The notes below the pieces were generated by a model, which was given only the letters and a program-made list of their open reading frames with translations, was not told where the DNA came from and did not search any database. Positions 1 through 10,109 of a stretch of 64,000 nucleotides of DNA are shown piece by piece. The position numbers and the translations under genes were made by a program. The number at the start of each line of letters is the position of its first letter. Positions within the stretch are counted from its first letter, which is position 1. The stretch lies in contig NC_053148.1 of the NCBI RefSeq assembly GCF_016808335.1, forward strand, positions 16,272,433 to 16,336,432. The letters run 5' to 3'. The DNA comes from Panicum virgatum (Eukaryota; Streptophyta; Magnoliopsida; Poales; Poaceae).

Positions 1-1
1 A

Positions 2-136
2 TATGAGAAATATGCTTTGTCCGCAATGATGGAGAATTTGTGCCCCGAATATAACAACGCTACCTTTATCATTTGCAAAGCATTTTGTGATTCTCGCGTG
101 GAGATATGGAATGCTGCTAGCGAGCTTGTCCATTGA
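2..136 (+). CDS. C-terminal end of an unidentified protein (partial, runs off the left edge)
   Basis: An open frame enters from the left edge and stops at a TGA at 134-136, giving about 44 residues. The composition looks protein-like (Cys, Trp and Tyr residues, no low complexity) and codon use is ordinary. I do not recognise the family. It could be the last exon of a plus-strand gene whose body lies outside the window; the AT-rich DNA after 136 would then be its 3' UTR. A chance open frame of this length is also possible. Confidence 0.35.
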   Translation, partial: YEKYALSAMMENLCPEYNNATFIICKAFCDSRVEIWNAASELVH

Positions 137-1004
137 TACTGCCGTTTGTTGCAATGTAAAGTTTTAGCTACTTGATTCGGAAGCTTTTGTCGTGATATAT
201 ACCCTTACATGCCATGTGCTTTTTTGTCATAATAATCGAAGAGAAAGAAAACTAGGTGAGCTCGGCCCATAACTAGCCTAAGTGCAGTTACATTAGTGCT
301 ATCGAATAGATGCATGGTCAGATGCATTGCCCGTACTATTGTGACGACCTATTAGATAACTCTTACACAATGCAATAGGCTGTCTTTTAAGTTATCTCAT
401 AGTAATTGCAAAATTTCCTCATTTATGCATATATATAAAAGGAGCATTATAAGTGATATGGTAGCAACAACTCGTATAGTAGTAAGAGTATGATCTTATA
501 TCCTTAAACTTTAACTTATCATCATAAGTGTTAAGTGAAACAACATGAGTCAGTTGCAATTATATTTGTTTGTTCTACTTATTAGTTTGTTTTACTTCAA
601 TACTTAAATATGCTTGCCTTACTTGATGAACGATCTCCCTTTTAGCTAGCTTGTCTTTGCCAAATGATTTTTTTCCTCCTGAAGACTGGTGTTTCAAAAT
701 CATCACCTCTGCCAATAGAAAACAGAGAAAGGTAGTAGATCGATCCGCTCCACAGCCGGCATCCTGGTTTTTTTTTTTTTTGCTTTATTAAAAAAGAAAA
801 GAAAAAATAAAGATTATTGAGACCGCCTGAAAGAAGAATAAAATTGATTCTATGCAGTATCCTATCATATAGCGGGCACGTGTACGTAAATAGGGGAAGG
901 CGGCGGCGGCGGCGGCGGCGGCGCCTGCTCTACCTGCATGCTGGAGGTGGGCGACCGACCAGGCTGGGGCGACGGACGACGTGCGGTGGCCCTCATGTAT
1001 CATA
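137..1004. other. Intergenic stretch, no gene seen
   Basis: AT-rich sequence with no convincing coding frame. It holds a T-run at about 769-781 and a GGC microsatellite at 899-923. Open frames across the GGC run are low-complexity artefacts. Confidence 0.6.
899..923. repeat. GGC trinucleotide microsatellite
   Basis: About eight uninterrupted GGC units directly visible. Reading it in any frame gives poly-Arg, poly-Ala or poly-Gly, so the overlapping open frames are not evidence of genes. Confidence 0.85.
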
Positions 1005-1199
1005 CCCCTCCTTATCAAAATATTTATCGCTGTTGACTTTTTTATGAAACGTTTGACAATTTCTCTTATTGAATAATTTATTCCAAATATATGAAAAGAT
1101 AAGTCATGTTTAAAATACTTTTGATGATAAAGCGAGTGGTGAACAAAACAAATGTCAACGTCATGATCAAAGACAAATGTTTAGATACGGAGGTAGTAT
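1005..1199. mobile_element. Stowaway-like MITE (Tc1/mariner type), degenerate
   Basis: The left end shows a CTCC-type terminus followed by the TCAAAATATTTATCGCTGTT core typical of grass Stowaway elements. The right end has an inverted ATACGGAGGTAG terminus next to a TA. The inner part is AT-rich and non-coding. The flanking TA dinucleotides are consistent with the Stowaway target site. The ends have diverged, so exact borders are uncertain. Confidence 0.5.
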
Positions 1200-1849
1200 C
1201 ATCTACGGAGGTTCAACCGCGAAATGATTTGACTGGTACAAAAAGGCGTGAACCCAAACTATTACTCGGTGAAGCTAACTGTTACGGTGAGAAGCCGTTG
1301 TGGAATCCTTATGTCCGTGCTCGTCAGTGATGTTAACATCATCGTTGCTGGAGCAGAGGCGGAGCTAGGTGTAGTTATCGTTGTCAGCTGACAACAACGG
1401 CTCTCTCCAAAATTAGTAAGAAAATACTGTTTCATACGGTTCATTCACTGAGTTGACATCGATCTTTGATGGAGCTGACGTCGTTGGCTGCGGCGGCTGG
1501 CTCCGCCCCTGTGCTGGAGTACCCTGTTCGGCATTTTTTCATCCGTCGATGTTGGTAATGAAATGGACTGAGTTGGACCTCCGTTCCGGAGGCCGCGTGA
1601 GGTGGAAGTAACTCGTAGCTAGGAACACCGGCGTTCCATTCACCGTTGGCCGCTGATGCTGGGAACAGAAAACTACCATCGACTTCTATAGGCAAGCATT
1701 ACAAGACTTGGCCATTTCTGTACAAAAAACAATGAATTTAGAAAAACTAAAACGAATTATAATTTAGGACGGAGGAAGTAAGTAACAGAGACGACGTACC
1801 AAGGGTTGGATGATGCCACATCTGTGTCTGCGTGTCCTGGCCCCCCTAA
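1200..1849. other. Intergenic stretch 3' of the NLR relic
   Basis: No gene seen. A second Stowaway-type terminus (GGACGGAGGAAGTA) lies at about 1768-1781 without a clear partner, suggesting a truncated MITE. This stretch would contain the 3' UTR and terminator of the minus-strand NLR. Confidence 0.45.
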
Positions 1850-2104
1850 TCACGTACGTACGTCAACAAAACTAATGCCAGATACAAGGTGCCAGTCTGC
1901 CTCCGTTCCTTCCTTGTAACGCCTTGCGAAATCAGGAGTGCAGCGGCCGATGTCCAATACTTCGAGAGCAGTAAGGCCTCGTATGGATTGGGGCAGGCAT
2001 TGAAGGCCAGGGCAACGATAGATAGCAAGACGACGGAGTTTGGAGAGTTGTCCAATCCACTCCGGCAGCACGGTCATTGCAGCACAATCTTCCAAGGTGA
2101 GCAC
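1850..2104 (-). pseudogene. NLR relic segment 5: last LRRs and C-terminal tail
   Basis: On the far side of the copia element the LRR frame resumes (LTLEDCAAMTVLPEWIGQL) and ends with a tail typical of grass NLRs at a TGA at 1850-1852. With segment 4 it forms a continuous repeat, which shows the retrotransposon sits inside one LRR. Rejoining the flanks leaves the frame one base short. Confidence 0.85.
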
Positions 2105-2801
2105 TGTTGGAGTAATGGGCTTGGCCCATTTATTCTAAAGCATTAAAAGAATTTAAAGCCCACTATTAATGCTAGGGAATCAATGTTTAATTCCGTACCG
2201 GGAATTGAGGAGGATCTCAACCGACTTAAAAGGTGGACTTCTTGTACACCACTTGTGAAGCCGGTAAGAGGAGGACGGTGAACCACACGCGCGCGCGCGC
2301 TCGCTCGCCTCTGTAATTAATGGCCATAACCGCATCACCTAAATGACTCTGATCAGGTTTTTGGGTAACGCTTTGGCGTGACTGCTCAAAAATACTAAGG
2401 CTTTGCCCGATTGTACGACTACTTCCTGGTGGACGAGCCGAACGACTACGTCGACTACATTCTGGTGGCCGAACGACTACGTCGACTACATCTTGGTGAC
2501 CGTTCGTGGGACTGCACTGCGAACTTCTTCCTGCACCGATTTAGTTCGACTACTTCGACTGAGGCCAACCGAGTAGATGTCTACTCCAGTTGGTAACAGC
2601 GCAGCCAATGCCTCCGGCAACGGCCCCGCTTTAGGGTACTCCCTGAAACTTTGGTTATTTATATTGTTTATGCTTATATGTGTGATAAGTATAAACATAT
2701 TCACATGTTTTATTTTACTCCTTAAAGTCATAGAAATATTGCTAGTTTATACATTTAATTTTGGAATTAAAATATACCGAAAATTGCCTAGATTTCTAAC
2801 A
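2105..2801 (+). repeat. 5' LTR of the copia element (697 bp, internally deleted)
   Basis: Compared with the 3' LTR it lacks the counterparts of 6617-6820 (about 204 bp) and 6864-7089 (about 226 bp). Breakpoints fall at about 2311 and 2353 and show only 1-2 bp of shared sequence. The second deletion removes the TATA box. The remaining sequence is almost identical to the 3' LTR, and both contain a doubled block around GACTACGTCGACTACAT. Confidence 0.9.
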
Positions 2802-2814
2802 ATCCAAAAACCTG

Positions 2815-4350
2815 ATGATGTTAATAGGTTTTCGGTATCTAGCTTTGCTGCATCAATCAAACCATCACCTTTTTGATGGTTCAAATTACAAACGTTGGCA
2901 AGAGCGGCTTATACTGTGGTTAACACTATCGAGAGTGATCCATGTGAAAGAGGGTAAGCCTGAACAATTCTCTCCAGAGGAAGGGAGTGCGTTCGATGAG
3001 GCTGATATCCTCTTTCGAGGCTTGATCATTAGTGTTCTCGGTGATAACCTGGTGGATTCTTATATCCGGCTGCCAACTGGCAAAGCTTTGTGGGATGCTC
3101 TTGAGGCTCAATATGGAGTATCTGACGCCGGGAGTGAGTTGTATATCATGGAGCAGTTCCTTGAGTACAGGATGGTCGAAGACCGTTCTGTAGTGGAACA
3201 GGCTCATGAAATACATACTCTGGCAAAAGATCTCAAAAATTGCAGCAAAAAGTCCCCATGTGTGTTACCCAATAAGTTTGTGGCTGGAGGTATAATCTCT
3301 AAGCTGCCACCTTCTTGGAGGGACTTTGCTACTTCTCTAAAACATAAGAGACAGGAGTTCACAATAGATGGACTCATAGGGACTCTTGATGTTGAGGAGA
3401 AGGCGAGAGCAAAGGACATACGTGGGAAAGGAGTTGTTGGTGCTTCAAGTGCCAATCTTGTTCAGAAGAACAACTCCAACAAGAACAAGAAAAAGCCACC
3501 GCAGAACCAACCAAAGACTAACAAGACAACCACTTTTAAGAAGAAGAAGAAGACGGGAGCTTGCTATGTGTGCACTAGTACGGATCACTTTGCTGCAAAG
3601 TGTCCGAACCGCAAAGGCAACAACTCCGCCAACATGGTTATTAGCGAGCCTGGAGGAACTTCGGGGTACGGTAATTTATTACCTACTGTTCTTTCAGTCT
3701 TTGGTTCACCCGAGTGGTGGGTTGATACTGGTGCTAATATTCATGTTTGTGCTGATGCTTCTTTGTTCTCTTCTTACCAGACCGGCGGGACTTCCTCCTT
3801 GCTGATGGGGAACGGATCACATGCGCGTGTTCTTGGTGTTGGTACGGTAAATCTGAAGTTTACTTCGGGGAAGACCATGCAGCTGAAGAACGTGCAGCAT
3901 GTCCCCACCATCAAGAAGAATTTAGTCAGCGGCTCTCTACTGTGTAGAGATGGTTTCAAATTAGTCTTTGAGTCCAATAAATGTATCTTGTCTAAGTTTG
4001 GTACTTTTGTTGGAAAAGGTTATGAAAGCGGAGGTTTGTCCCGTCTTTCTTTGTCAGATGTTTGTAATAAAATTGCATACAATGTTATTAACGTTGATGA
4101 AACAAATGTTTGGCATTCGAGGCTTTGTCGCGTTAATTTTGGTTGTATGATGCGCTTAGCTAATTTGAGCTTAATTCCAAAGTTCACTTTTGTCAAAAAT
4201 TCTAAGTGTCATGTATGTGTTGAATCAAAACAAACTCGTAAGCCTCATAAGATCGCGGAGGCAAGGAGCTTGGCACCCTTAGAATTAATTCATTCCGATT
4301 TGTGCGAAATGAATGGAGTGTTGACAAAAGGTGGTAAAAATATTTCATGA
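2815..4350 (+). pseudogene. copia gag, protease and start of integrase
   Basis: This 511-residue frame holds the Gag domain (FDGSNYKRWQERL near the start), a lysine-rich stretch, a CCHC zinc knuckle (CYVCTSTDHFAAKC at about residues 248-261), the aspartic protease site region WWVDTGA, a pre-integrase zinc region with HSRLC and CHVC, and the first integrase acidic residue in LIHSDLCEMNG. It ends at a TGA at 4348-4350 caused by a one-base loss shortly before; the integrase frame goes on in another phase. The start shown is the first Met in frame and lies very close to the LTR, so the true Gag start is uncertain. Confidence 0.85.
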
Positions 4351-4787
4351 CTTTGATTGATGATAGTACTAGATTTTGTTACATCTATTTGTTGAAGTCA
4401 AAATATGAAGCTTTACACTACTTTAAAATCTATAAAGCTGAAGTAGAAAACCAACTTGAGAGAAAGATCAAAAGAGTTAGGTCAGATCGTGGTGGCGAGT
4501 ATTTCTCAAATTTATTTACTTTATTCTGCGAGGAACATGGTATTATTCATGAGAGGACGCCTCCCTATTCACCTCAGTCAAATGGGGTTGCCGAAAGAAA
4601 GAACCGCACTCTAACGGATTTGGTTAACGCCATGTTAGATACAGCGGGACTTTCCAAGGAATGGTGGGGTGAGGCTATATTGACTGCATGTCATGTCCTA
4701 AACCGTGTTCCTACAAAGAATAAAGAGATAACTCCTTTCAAGGAATGGGAGAAGAAAAGGCCAACACTGTCATACTTACGTACATGA
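4347..4787 (+). pseudogene. copia integrase core, truncated
   Basis: The frame continues the integrase core with IDDSTRF, the second acidic residue in RVRSDRGGEY and the glutamate in SPQSNGVAERKNR, so the D,D,E triad is readable across the frameshift. It then reads WWGEAILTACHVLNRVP and stops soon after PTLSYLRT. The region that normally links integrase to reverse transcriptase is absent, and the frame after the junction is shifted. Confidence 0.85.
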
Positions 4788-4788
4788 A

Positions 4789-5844
4789 AAGTTTGATAGA
4801 ACTTTGACCTCTGCCGGCTTTGTTGTGAACGAAGCTGACAGATGTGTGTACTATCGCTATGGTGGGGCTGAAGGAGTGATTTTGTGCTTGTATGTGGATG
4901 ACATACTGATTTTTGGGACTAGCCTTAATGTGATTAAGGAAGTCAAAGAGTTTTTATCTCAAAATTTTGAGATGAAGGATCTGGGAGAAGCTGATGTTAT
5001 CCTTAATATAAAGCTGGTAAAAGAGATCAATGGTGGGGTGATTCTTACACAGTCTCACTATGTGGAGAAGGTGTTAAGTCGCTTTGGTTATAGTGACTAT
5101 AAACCTGTCTCAACACCATATGATGCCAGTTTAATTCTTAGAAAGAACAAAAGGATAATGCGAGATCAGCTGAGATATTCTCAGATCATTGGTTCATTAA
5201 TATATTTAGCGAGCGCTACAAGACCTGATATCTCGTTTGCTGTAAGCAAACTGAGCCGGTTTGTTTCAAACCCGGGAGATGATCATTGGAAGGGTCTTGA
5301 AAGAGTAATGCGCTATCTGAAGGGGACAATGAACTATGGAATTCACTACACCGGGTACCCAAGGGTACTAGAAGGGTATAGTGATTCAAATTGGATTTCT
5401 GATGCTGATGAGATAAAGGCCACAAGTGGATATGTGTTTACACTTGGTGGTGGAGCTGTTTCCTGGAAGTCTTGCAAGCAGACCATCTTAACGAGGTCAA
5501 CTATGGAAGCAGAACTCACAGCATTAGATACCGCCACTGTTGAGGCTGAGTGGCTTCGTGAGCTCCTTATGGACTTGCCGATAGTTGAAAAACCGTTACC
5601 GGCAATCCTAATGAACTGTGACAATCAAACGGTAATTGTCAAGGTGAATAGTTCAAAGGATAACATGAAGTCATCTAGACATGTGAAAAGGCGGTTGAAA
5701 TCTGTCAGAAAATTGAGAAACTCCGGAGTTATAGCCCTGGACTATGTTCAGACGGCTAAAAATCTGGCAGATCAGTTTACAAAGGGTCTTTCACGAAATG
5801 TGATAGACAATGCATCTATGGAATTGGGCTTGAGACCCACGTGA
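4789..5844 (+). pseudogene. copia reverse transcriptase (C-terminal part) and RNase H
   Basis: The frame enters in the middle of the reverse transcriptase palm and includes the catalytic motif YVDDILIFG. RNase H follows with GYSDSNW, STMEAEL and a C-terminal [16 protein letters not shown] box typical of plant copia elements. The fingers and the first catalytic Asp region are missing because of the internal deletion at about 4788, so no active polymerase can be made from this copy. Confidence 0.88.
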
Positions 5845-6409
5845 GTCATTCTATAGTGGAAACCTGTCCTATGTGATCGGAGATCCCGTGAATTAGGATG
5901 GTGAAACAAACTAAAGTCTGACTGTGAGAAGAGAACCTTTGTGAAAAGGGCTCATTCCGTGTATAAGGTGCATTTCTCTTCTAATCTGTATGGCAGGTTG
6001 GTCTATACCTTAATGTGTGCCAGGTGGTTTCTTTTAAACAAATGAGTTGTTTTCTTGAAACAAAGATGTTGTCCTACAGAACATCTGAAAGGAACACACC
6101 TATATGAGTTTGACCACTGGTCATGGTCTATGAGAATTGGGTATTCTCTAGAAACTCATGAAGGGCCTGGAGTATGACTTATAAGCTCCAAACCGCGGGG
6201 ATGCTTTTGCAGCCTAGTACCAGTGTAGGGCTCTGGTCAAACTTGTTTGCACAAAACTGGCAATTCAAGGCATAGTCCATTGCACAGTTGTGAATAAGTG
6301 TAGCCTTTGTCCTAGATGGAAGTTCAACTTAACAGTCTCTGTCGAATACTGGTATATCAATGAGAGAATGAGGGTATTTCTAGTGTGGCTTGAATTTCTT
6401 GGTGGGGAT
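5845..6409 (+). other. copia 3' untranslated region and polypurine tract
   Basis: Non-coding stretch between the RNase H stop codon and the 3' LTR. The purine-rich GGTGGGGA at 6401-6408 directly before the LTR start is the likely primer site for plus-strand synthesis. Confidence 0.7.
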
Positions 6410-6655
6410 TGTTGGAGTAATGGGCTTGGACCATTTATTCTAAAGCATTAAAAGAATTTAAAGCCCACTATTAATGCTAGGGAATCAATGTTTAATTCCG
6501 TACCGGGAATTGAGGAGGATCTCAACCGACTTAAAAGGTGGACTTCTTGTACACCACTTGTGAAGCCGGTAAGAGGAGGACGGTGAACCACACGCGCGCG
6601 CGCGCTCGCTCGCCTCGCCGAGCCGGGCCGGGCCGGGCCGTGCCGTGGCCGTGGC

Positions 6656-6758
6656 CGAGACGAGGCGCGGCGCGGCGCGGCCGGCCGGACGGGCGGTGCG
6701 GTGCGGCGCGGCGCGGCGCGGCGCGGCGCGGCGCGGCGCGGCGCGGCGCGGCGCGGTG
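6656..6758. repeat. GC-rich GGCGC pentamer array in the 3' LTR U3
   Basis: About twelve near-perfect GGCGC units are preceded by degenerate CCGGG and CCGTGG units. The array lies upstream of the TATA box. It has no counterpart in the 5' LTR. Confidence 0.85.
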
Positions 6759-6900
6759 TGATGTGATGGCTATTTTGCCGTTGACAGCAATTAATCGTGC
6801 GATTAAACGTGCAATTAAATCTGTAATTAATGGCCATAACCGCATCACCTAAATGACTCTGATGGTGTCCAGGTTCAACGAACCTGAGCACCTGAGTCAC

Positions 6901-6907
6901 TATATAA
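6901..6907 (+). promoter_or_regulatory. TATA box of the copia 3' LTR
   Basis: TATATAA in a CACTATATAAGGAG context, at the position expected for the U3/R promoter. The equivalent sequence is deleted from the 5' LTR. The copy here could drive plus-strand readthrough into 7538 and beyond, antisense to the NLR relic. Confidence 0.6.
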
Positions 6908-7537
6908 GGAGTGCCATTCCCCTCATCCATCCTGCACCAGAGCACTGAGACAACTCGGCTCCTCTCTTCTCCCTCTCCAGTTGCAACAACTGAGTTCCCC
7001 AACGCTAATTTCTGCGCGCACAGAATTAGCGTGAGCAGGCCTCCGAAACCTTGCTCGCCTTGAGATCCTGCACGGGATAGGCGGGCAATCAGGTTTTTGG
7101 GTAACGCTTTGGCGTGACTGCTCAAAAATACTAAGGCTTTGCCCGATTGTACGACTACTTCCTGGTGGACGAGCCGAACGACTACGTCGACTACATTCTG
7201 GTGGCCGAACGACTACGTCGACTACATCTTGGTGACCGTTCGTGGGACTGCACTGCGAACTTCTTCCTGCACCGATTTAGTTCGACTACTTCGACTGAGG
7301 CCAACCGAGTAGATGTCTACTCCAGTTGGTAACAGCGCAGCCAATGCCTCCGGCAACGGCCCCGCTTTAGGGTACTCCCTGAAACTTTGGTTATTTATAT
7401 TGTTTATGCTTATATGTGTGATAAGTATAAACATATTCACATGTTTTATTTTACTCCTTAAAGTCATAGAAATATTGCTAGTTTATACATTTAATTTTAG
7501 AATTAAAATATACCGAAAATTGCCTAGATTTCTAACA

Positions 7538-8065
7538 TCAAGGGCGGTCAGGTGCTGAATCACGTCAGGCAGCTGGTCCAGATTGTTCCCACAACCAATG
7601 GCAAGCTCCACCAGGGACGTAAGGTGCTTCATTGATTGAGGGAGGCCAGCAATCCTTGTTCCATCGCAGACACGCAGTTCTTTTAATGACCGCAGTTCTC
7701 CCAGCCACTCGAGCAGCTTGGCAAGGGCGGGGCAGGAAAAGACCCACAGCTGCCAGAGAGAGGTGAGGCTTCGGATGCTCTCGGACAATTGTGTCAGGTC
7801 ATCGCTGTGTCGAATCATCAAGGTCTCCAGTTCTGTGTGGTGCTGCAGGTATTCCCAGCCAGATGCTGCTGCCTTCATTCGTATTAGCTCCAACCCTCGG
7901 AGGTGTGGGACCGCCGAGCGCACGTTGCAGGACGACGAGGATTCATCTGTTGAACGAAGCGGGTGGAAGAAGTTACCTGGGGCTAACAGCTGCAAGCTGT
8001 CGTACGCACTTAAAGACAGCTGCTCCAGAGATGGTGGGAAGTATGGCTTCACACACAATAACTTT
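7538..8065 (-). pseudogene. NLR relic segment 4: distal LRR region between MITE and copia element
   Basis: This LRR segment resumes directly after the MITE (FPPSLEQLSLSAYD...) and runs through several repeats to DVIQHLTALD, where it is cut by the 3' LTR of the copia element. Its last codon is split by the insertion. The open frame continues briefly into LTR sequence, which is not part of the ancestral protein. Confidence 0.85.
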
Positions 8066-8415
8066 GGCCCTGTTTAGTTCTCTTTACATGTAAAAAAAAA
8101 TTTGCGACGGAATCTTACCAATTTGAAGTACTAAATGAAGTCTATTTACAATTTTTTTTACACAGATGGGTTGTAAATCGCGAGACGAATCTAATGATGT
8201 TAATTAATTCATGATTAAGCAATAATTAACGAATGGTTACTGTAGCATCACTGTTGCAAATTATGGATTAAGTAGGCTCATTAGATTCGTCTCGTGATTT
8301 ACAGCCCATCCATGCAAAAAGTTTTGTAAATAGATTTCATTAAATACTTTAAATTAGCAAGATTCCTTCGCAAAATTTTACGTTTTTACGTTTACAGGGA
8401 GACTAAACAGGGTCC
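8066..8415. mobile_element. MITE inserted in the LRR region of the NLR relic
   Basis: About 350 bp with terminal inverted repeats: left GGCCCTGTTTAGTTCTC, right (inverted) GGACCCTGTTTAGTCTC. The interior is partly palindromic, with ATTCGTCTCG-type motifs on both arms and a central ACTGTAGCA. It has no coding capacity. The LRR frame is open on both sides, which sets the borders within a few bases. The target duplication is ambiguous (CTTTG versus CTTGG). It resembles Tourist/Harbinger-type grass MITEs, but the superfamily is an inference. Confidence 0.75.
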
Positions 8416-9544
8416 TTGGACACCACAGTATAGATAGTTCGTACAGGGCAGGGAAGCAGCACTGTGCTTTTAATGCCTCCTCCCCAGTTTCGAAACCACC
8501 TGTTGTAGTCCGCAGCTCCTCTAGTTTGGGCATACTCCACAGCGTGAGGAACTTCAGCGAAGGAAACTCTGAAAGTCCTCGCACGTGCTTCAAGTTAGGC
8601 AAATAACTTAGATTCAGTCGAGTAAGAGACATGAACTGACAGGGACTGGTTTGCTTGGATAGTGTGTCCTCACAATAAGAAGAATCATTGTGCTTCATCA
8701 TCCACCATGGAAAACAAGTACCTCTGTAACCTTTGATTTTCAAGTCCATAATTTGCTTTGGTGGTTCAAGTGCGCTCAGCACACCCTGCTCTTGCTCCAC
8801 ATTTGGTGCCAACTCTTTATCTGTATCACTCAAAGACCAGTTCAGCTCCAGTTCCTGTATGCGGTTCTTACGCTTCAAGCAAGCCTTCTCAGCGTCACAC
8901 GGATCCTTCACATACTTAAGGTTTGTAATGACCATTTCACCACTTAGCATATCAAGATTTTCAAGCTCAGATATTCTCGCATCATCTCCACCACACCCAA
9001 CAACAAACAAGCCCAGCTGTCTTAAACGGGTCAGCTGCCCAATACCTGATGGCAAGCAGAGCAGTTTGGTGCAGTCTGCTATGTTCAAAACTTCAAGCCA
9101 TTTTAACTTCCCTATATCTTTAGGCAACTCCACTAGCTCACTGCAATTCTCAAGATTTAGACATTCCAAAGTACTAGCCCTAGTAACCCATGGAGGTAGC
9201 ATATTAACTTTTGTTCCAGAAAGGTCAAGAGTACGCAGCATAGGACAGGACAGTGTGCTTGGCAGGTCCTCCAACTGTATGCAATAAGCTAAGTTGATTA
9301 TCTGCAAGTTGCTGAACTCCCCGGTTAGTTCTGACGGCAACTGTTTCAGAAATGAACAACCAGATACACGAAGGGCCCTTAGGTTTCTAATTTTACAGGT
9401 GGTGCTTGGTATCTTAACTTTTTCACAGTAGTGCAGATTGAAGGATTGAAGGTCTCGACAATCACCAATTGACAGAGGTAAACTCTCAAGCTCCGTAGCA
9501 TAATTCAGCTCTAGAGTTCGTAGCTTCTTAAGCTTGCCAATGGA
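8416..9544 (-). pseudogene. NLR relic segment 3: central LRR region
   Basis: The frame stays open from just after the TAG codon to the MITE border. It contains many LRR units of the LxxLxxLxLxxC type, including LECLNLENCSELVELP and LEVLNIADCTKLLCLP, and the linker LGLFVVG common in grass R1-like NLRs. The frame then reads into the MITE and stops at 8378-8380. In the NLR family the LRR region determines effector or guardee specificity. Confidence 0.85.
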
Positions 9545-9547
9545 CTA

Positions 9548-10109
9548 TGGTAACATAACAAGATCTTTGCATCTGATAAAATGAAGCGACAGCAAGTTCC
9601 AGCAGCATGAGATAGCTTCTGGAATTCTTTTGCAACTAAGATTATGAATTTCAAGATATCCAAGATACTCAAACTTCAGTATGAATTGAGGAAATTTAGT
9701 GCTATTTGTGTAGTCCAGAACAATACTGCGGATACAGGAACTCTTCTTAACTGGTTTATCAAATCTTGGATTACCCTCAGATACAAACAGAGCATGGACC
9801 TTGTAAAATGAGCCCCGGTCAACTTTCTCTGCGCATGAAGTCAAAGATAAGTATCTGCACCTCTGAGTATTATTCGGCAGACTAGTCCTCACTTCATCCG
9901 ATAGTATTTGTCGAGTGAGATCATGTATCAAATCATGCATCTTACATACTAGATGATTAGTATACCAGTGGCTAGAAGGATCCTGAAGAAAGCCGACTTT
10001 TACAACAGAATCAAAGTAGTCACGTCCGATATCTTCTGGTTGCACTCCATCCATTGAATTGATGAATCCATGGGCAACCCATTGTGCAATCAAGCCATCT
10101 TTGTAGATT
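9548..10109 (-). pseudogene. NLR relic segment 2: winged-helix (MHD) part and first LRRs
   Basis: After the one-base frameshift the homologous frame continues with the winged-helix region, including KMHDLIHDL, the MHD motif that in NLRs controls nucleotide-dependent activation. It then runs into LRRs such as FEYLGYLEIHNL. A TAG codon in an LP-x-SIGKL repeat context at 9545-9547 ends the segment. The flanking frame stays open on both sides of the TAG, so it is a point nonsense mutation and not an exon end. Confidence 0.85.

Larger units (their letters stand above)
2105..7537 (+). mobile_element. Ty1/copia LTR retrotransposon inserted in the NLR relic, defective
   Basis: The element runs from an LTR beginning TGTTGG to one ending CTAACA and has copia gene order on the plus strand: gag, protease, integrase, reverse transcriptase, RNase H. 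It is antisense to the host NLR. The two LTRs differ by about two substitutions over their shared 697 bp, so insertion was recent. It is defective: the 5' LTR has lost two blocks including the TATA box, there is a frameshift at about 4338-4350, and integrase end plus reverse transcriptase start are missing at about 4788. No standard initiator-tRNA-Met primer site (TGGTATCAGAGC) follows the 5' LTR. The flanks AGCAC (2100-2104) and TCAAG (7538-7542) do not match, so no 5-bp target duplication is visible. Confidence 0.9.
6410..7537 (+). repeat. 3' LTR of the copia element (1128 bp, complete)
   Basis: It begins TGTTGG and ends CTAACA. It keeps the parts lost from the 5' LTR: a GC-rich tandem repeat at about 6640-6758 and a TATATAA box at 6901-6907. 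It therefore represents the original LTR and shows that the 5' LTR was shortened afterwards. Confidence 0.92.

Noticed and set aside
817..1047. Open frames across the GGC repeat
   Set aside because: They read poly-Arg/Ala from a microsatellite and lack any domain.
6448..7125. Long open frame on the minus strand of the copia 3' LTR
   Set aside because: Low-complexity Arg/Ala/Pro product of the GGCGC array inside an LTR.
7147..7332. Small ORF present in both copia LTRs
   Set aside because: It is identical in both LTRs because LTRs are copies; short, no domain, upstream of gag.
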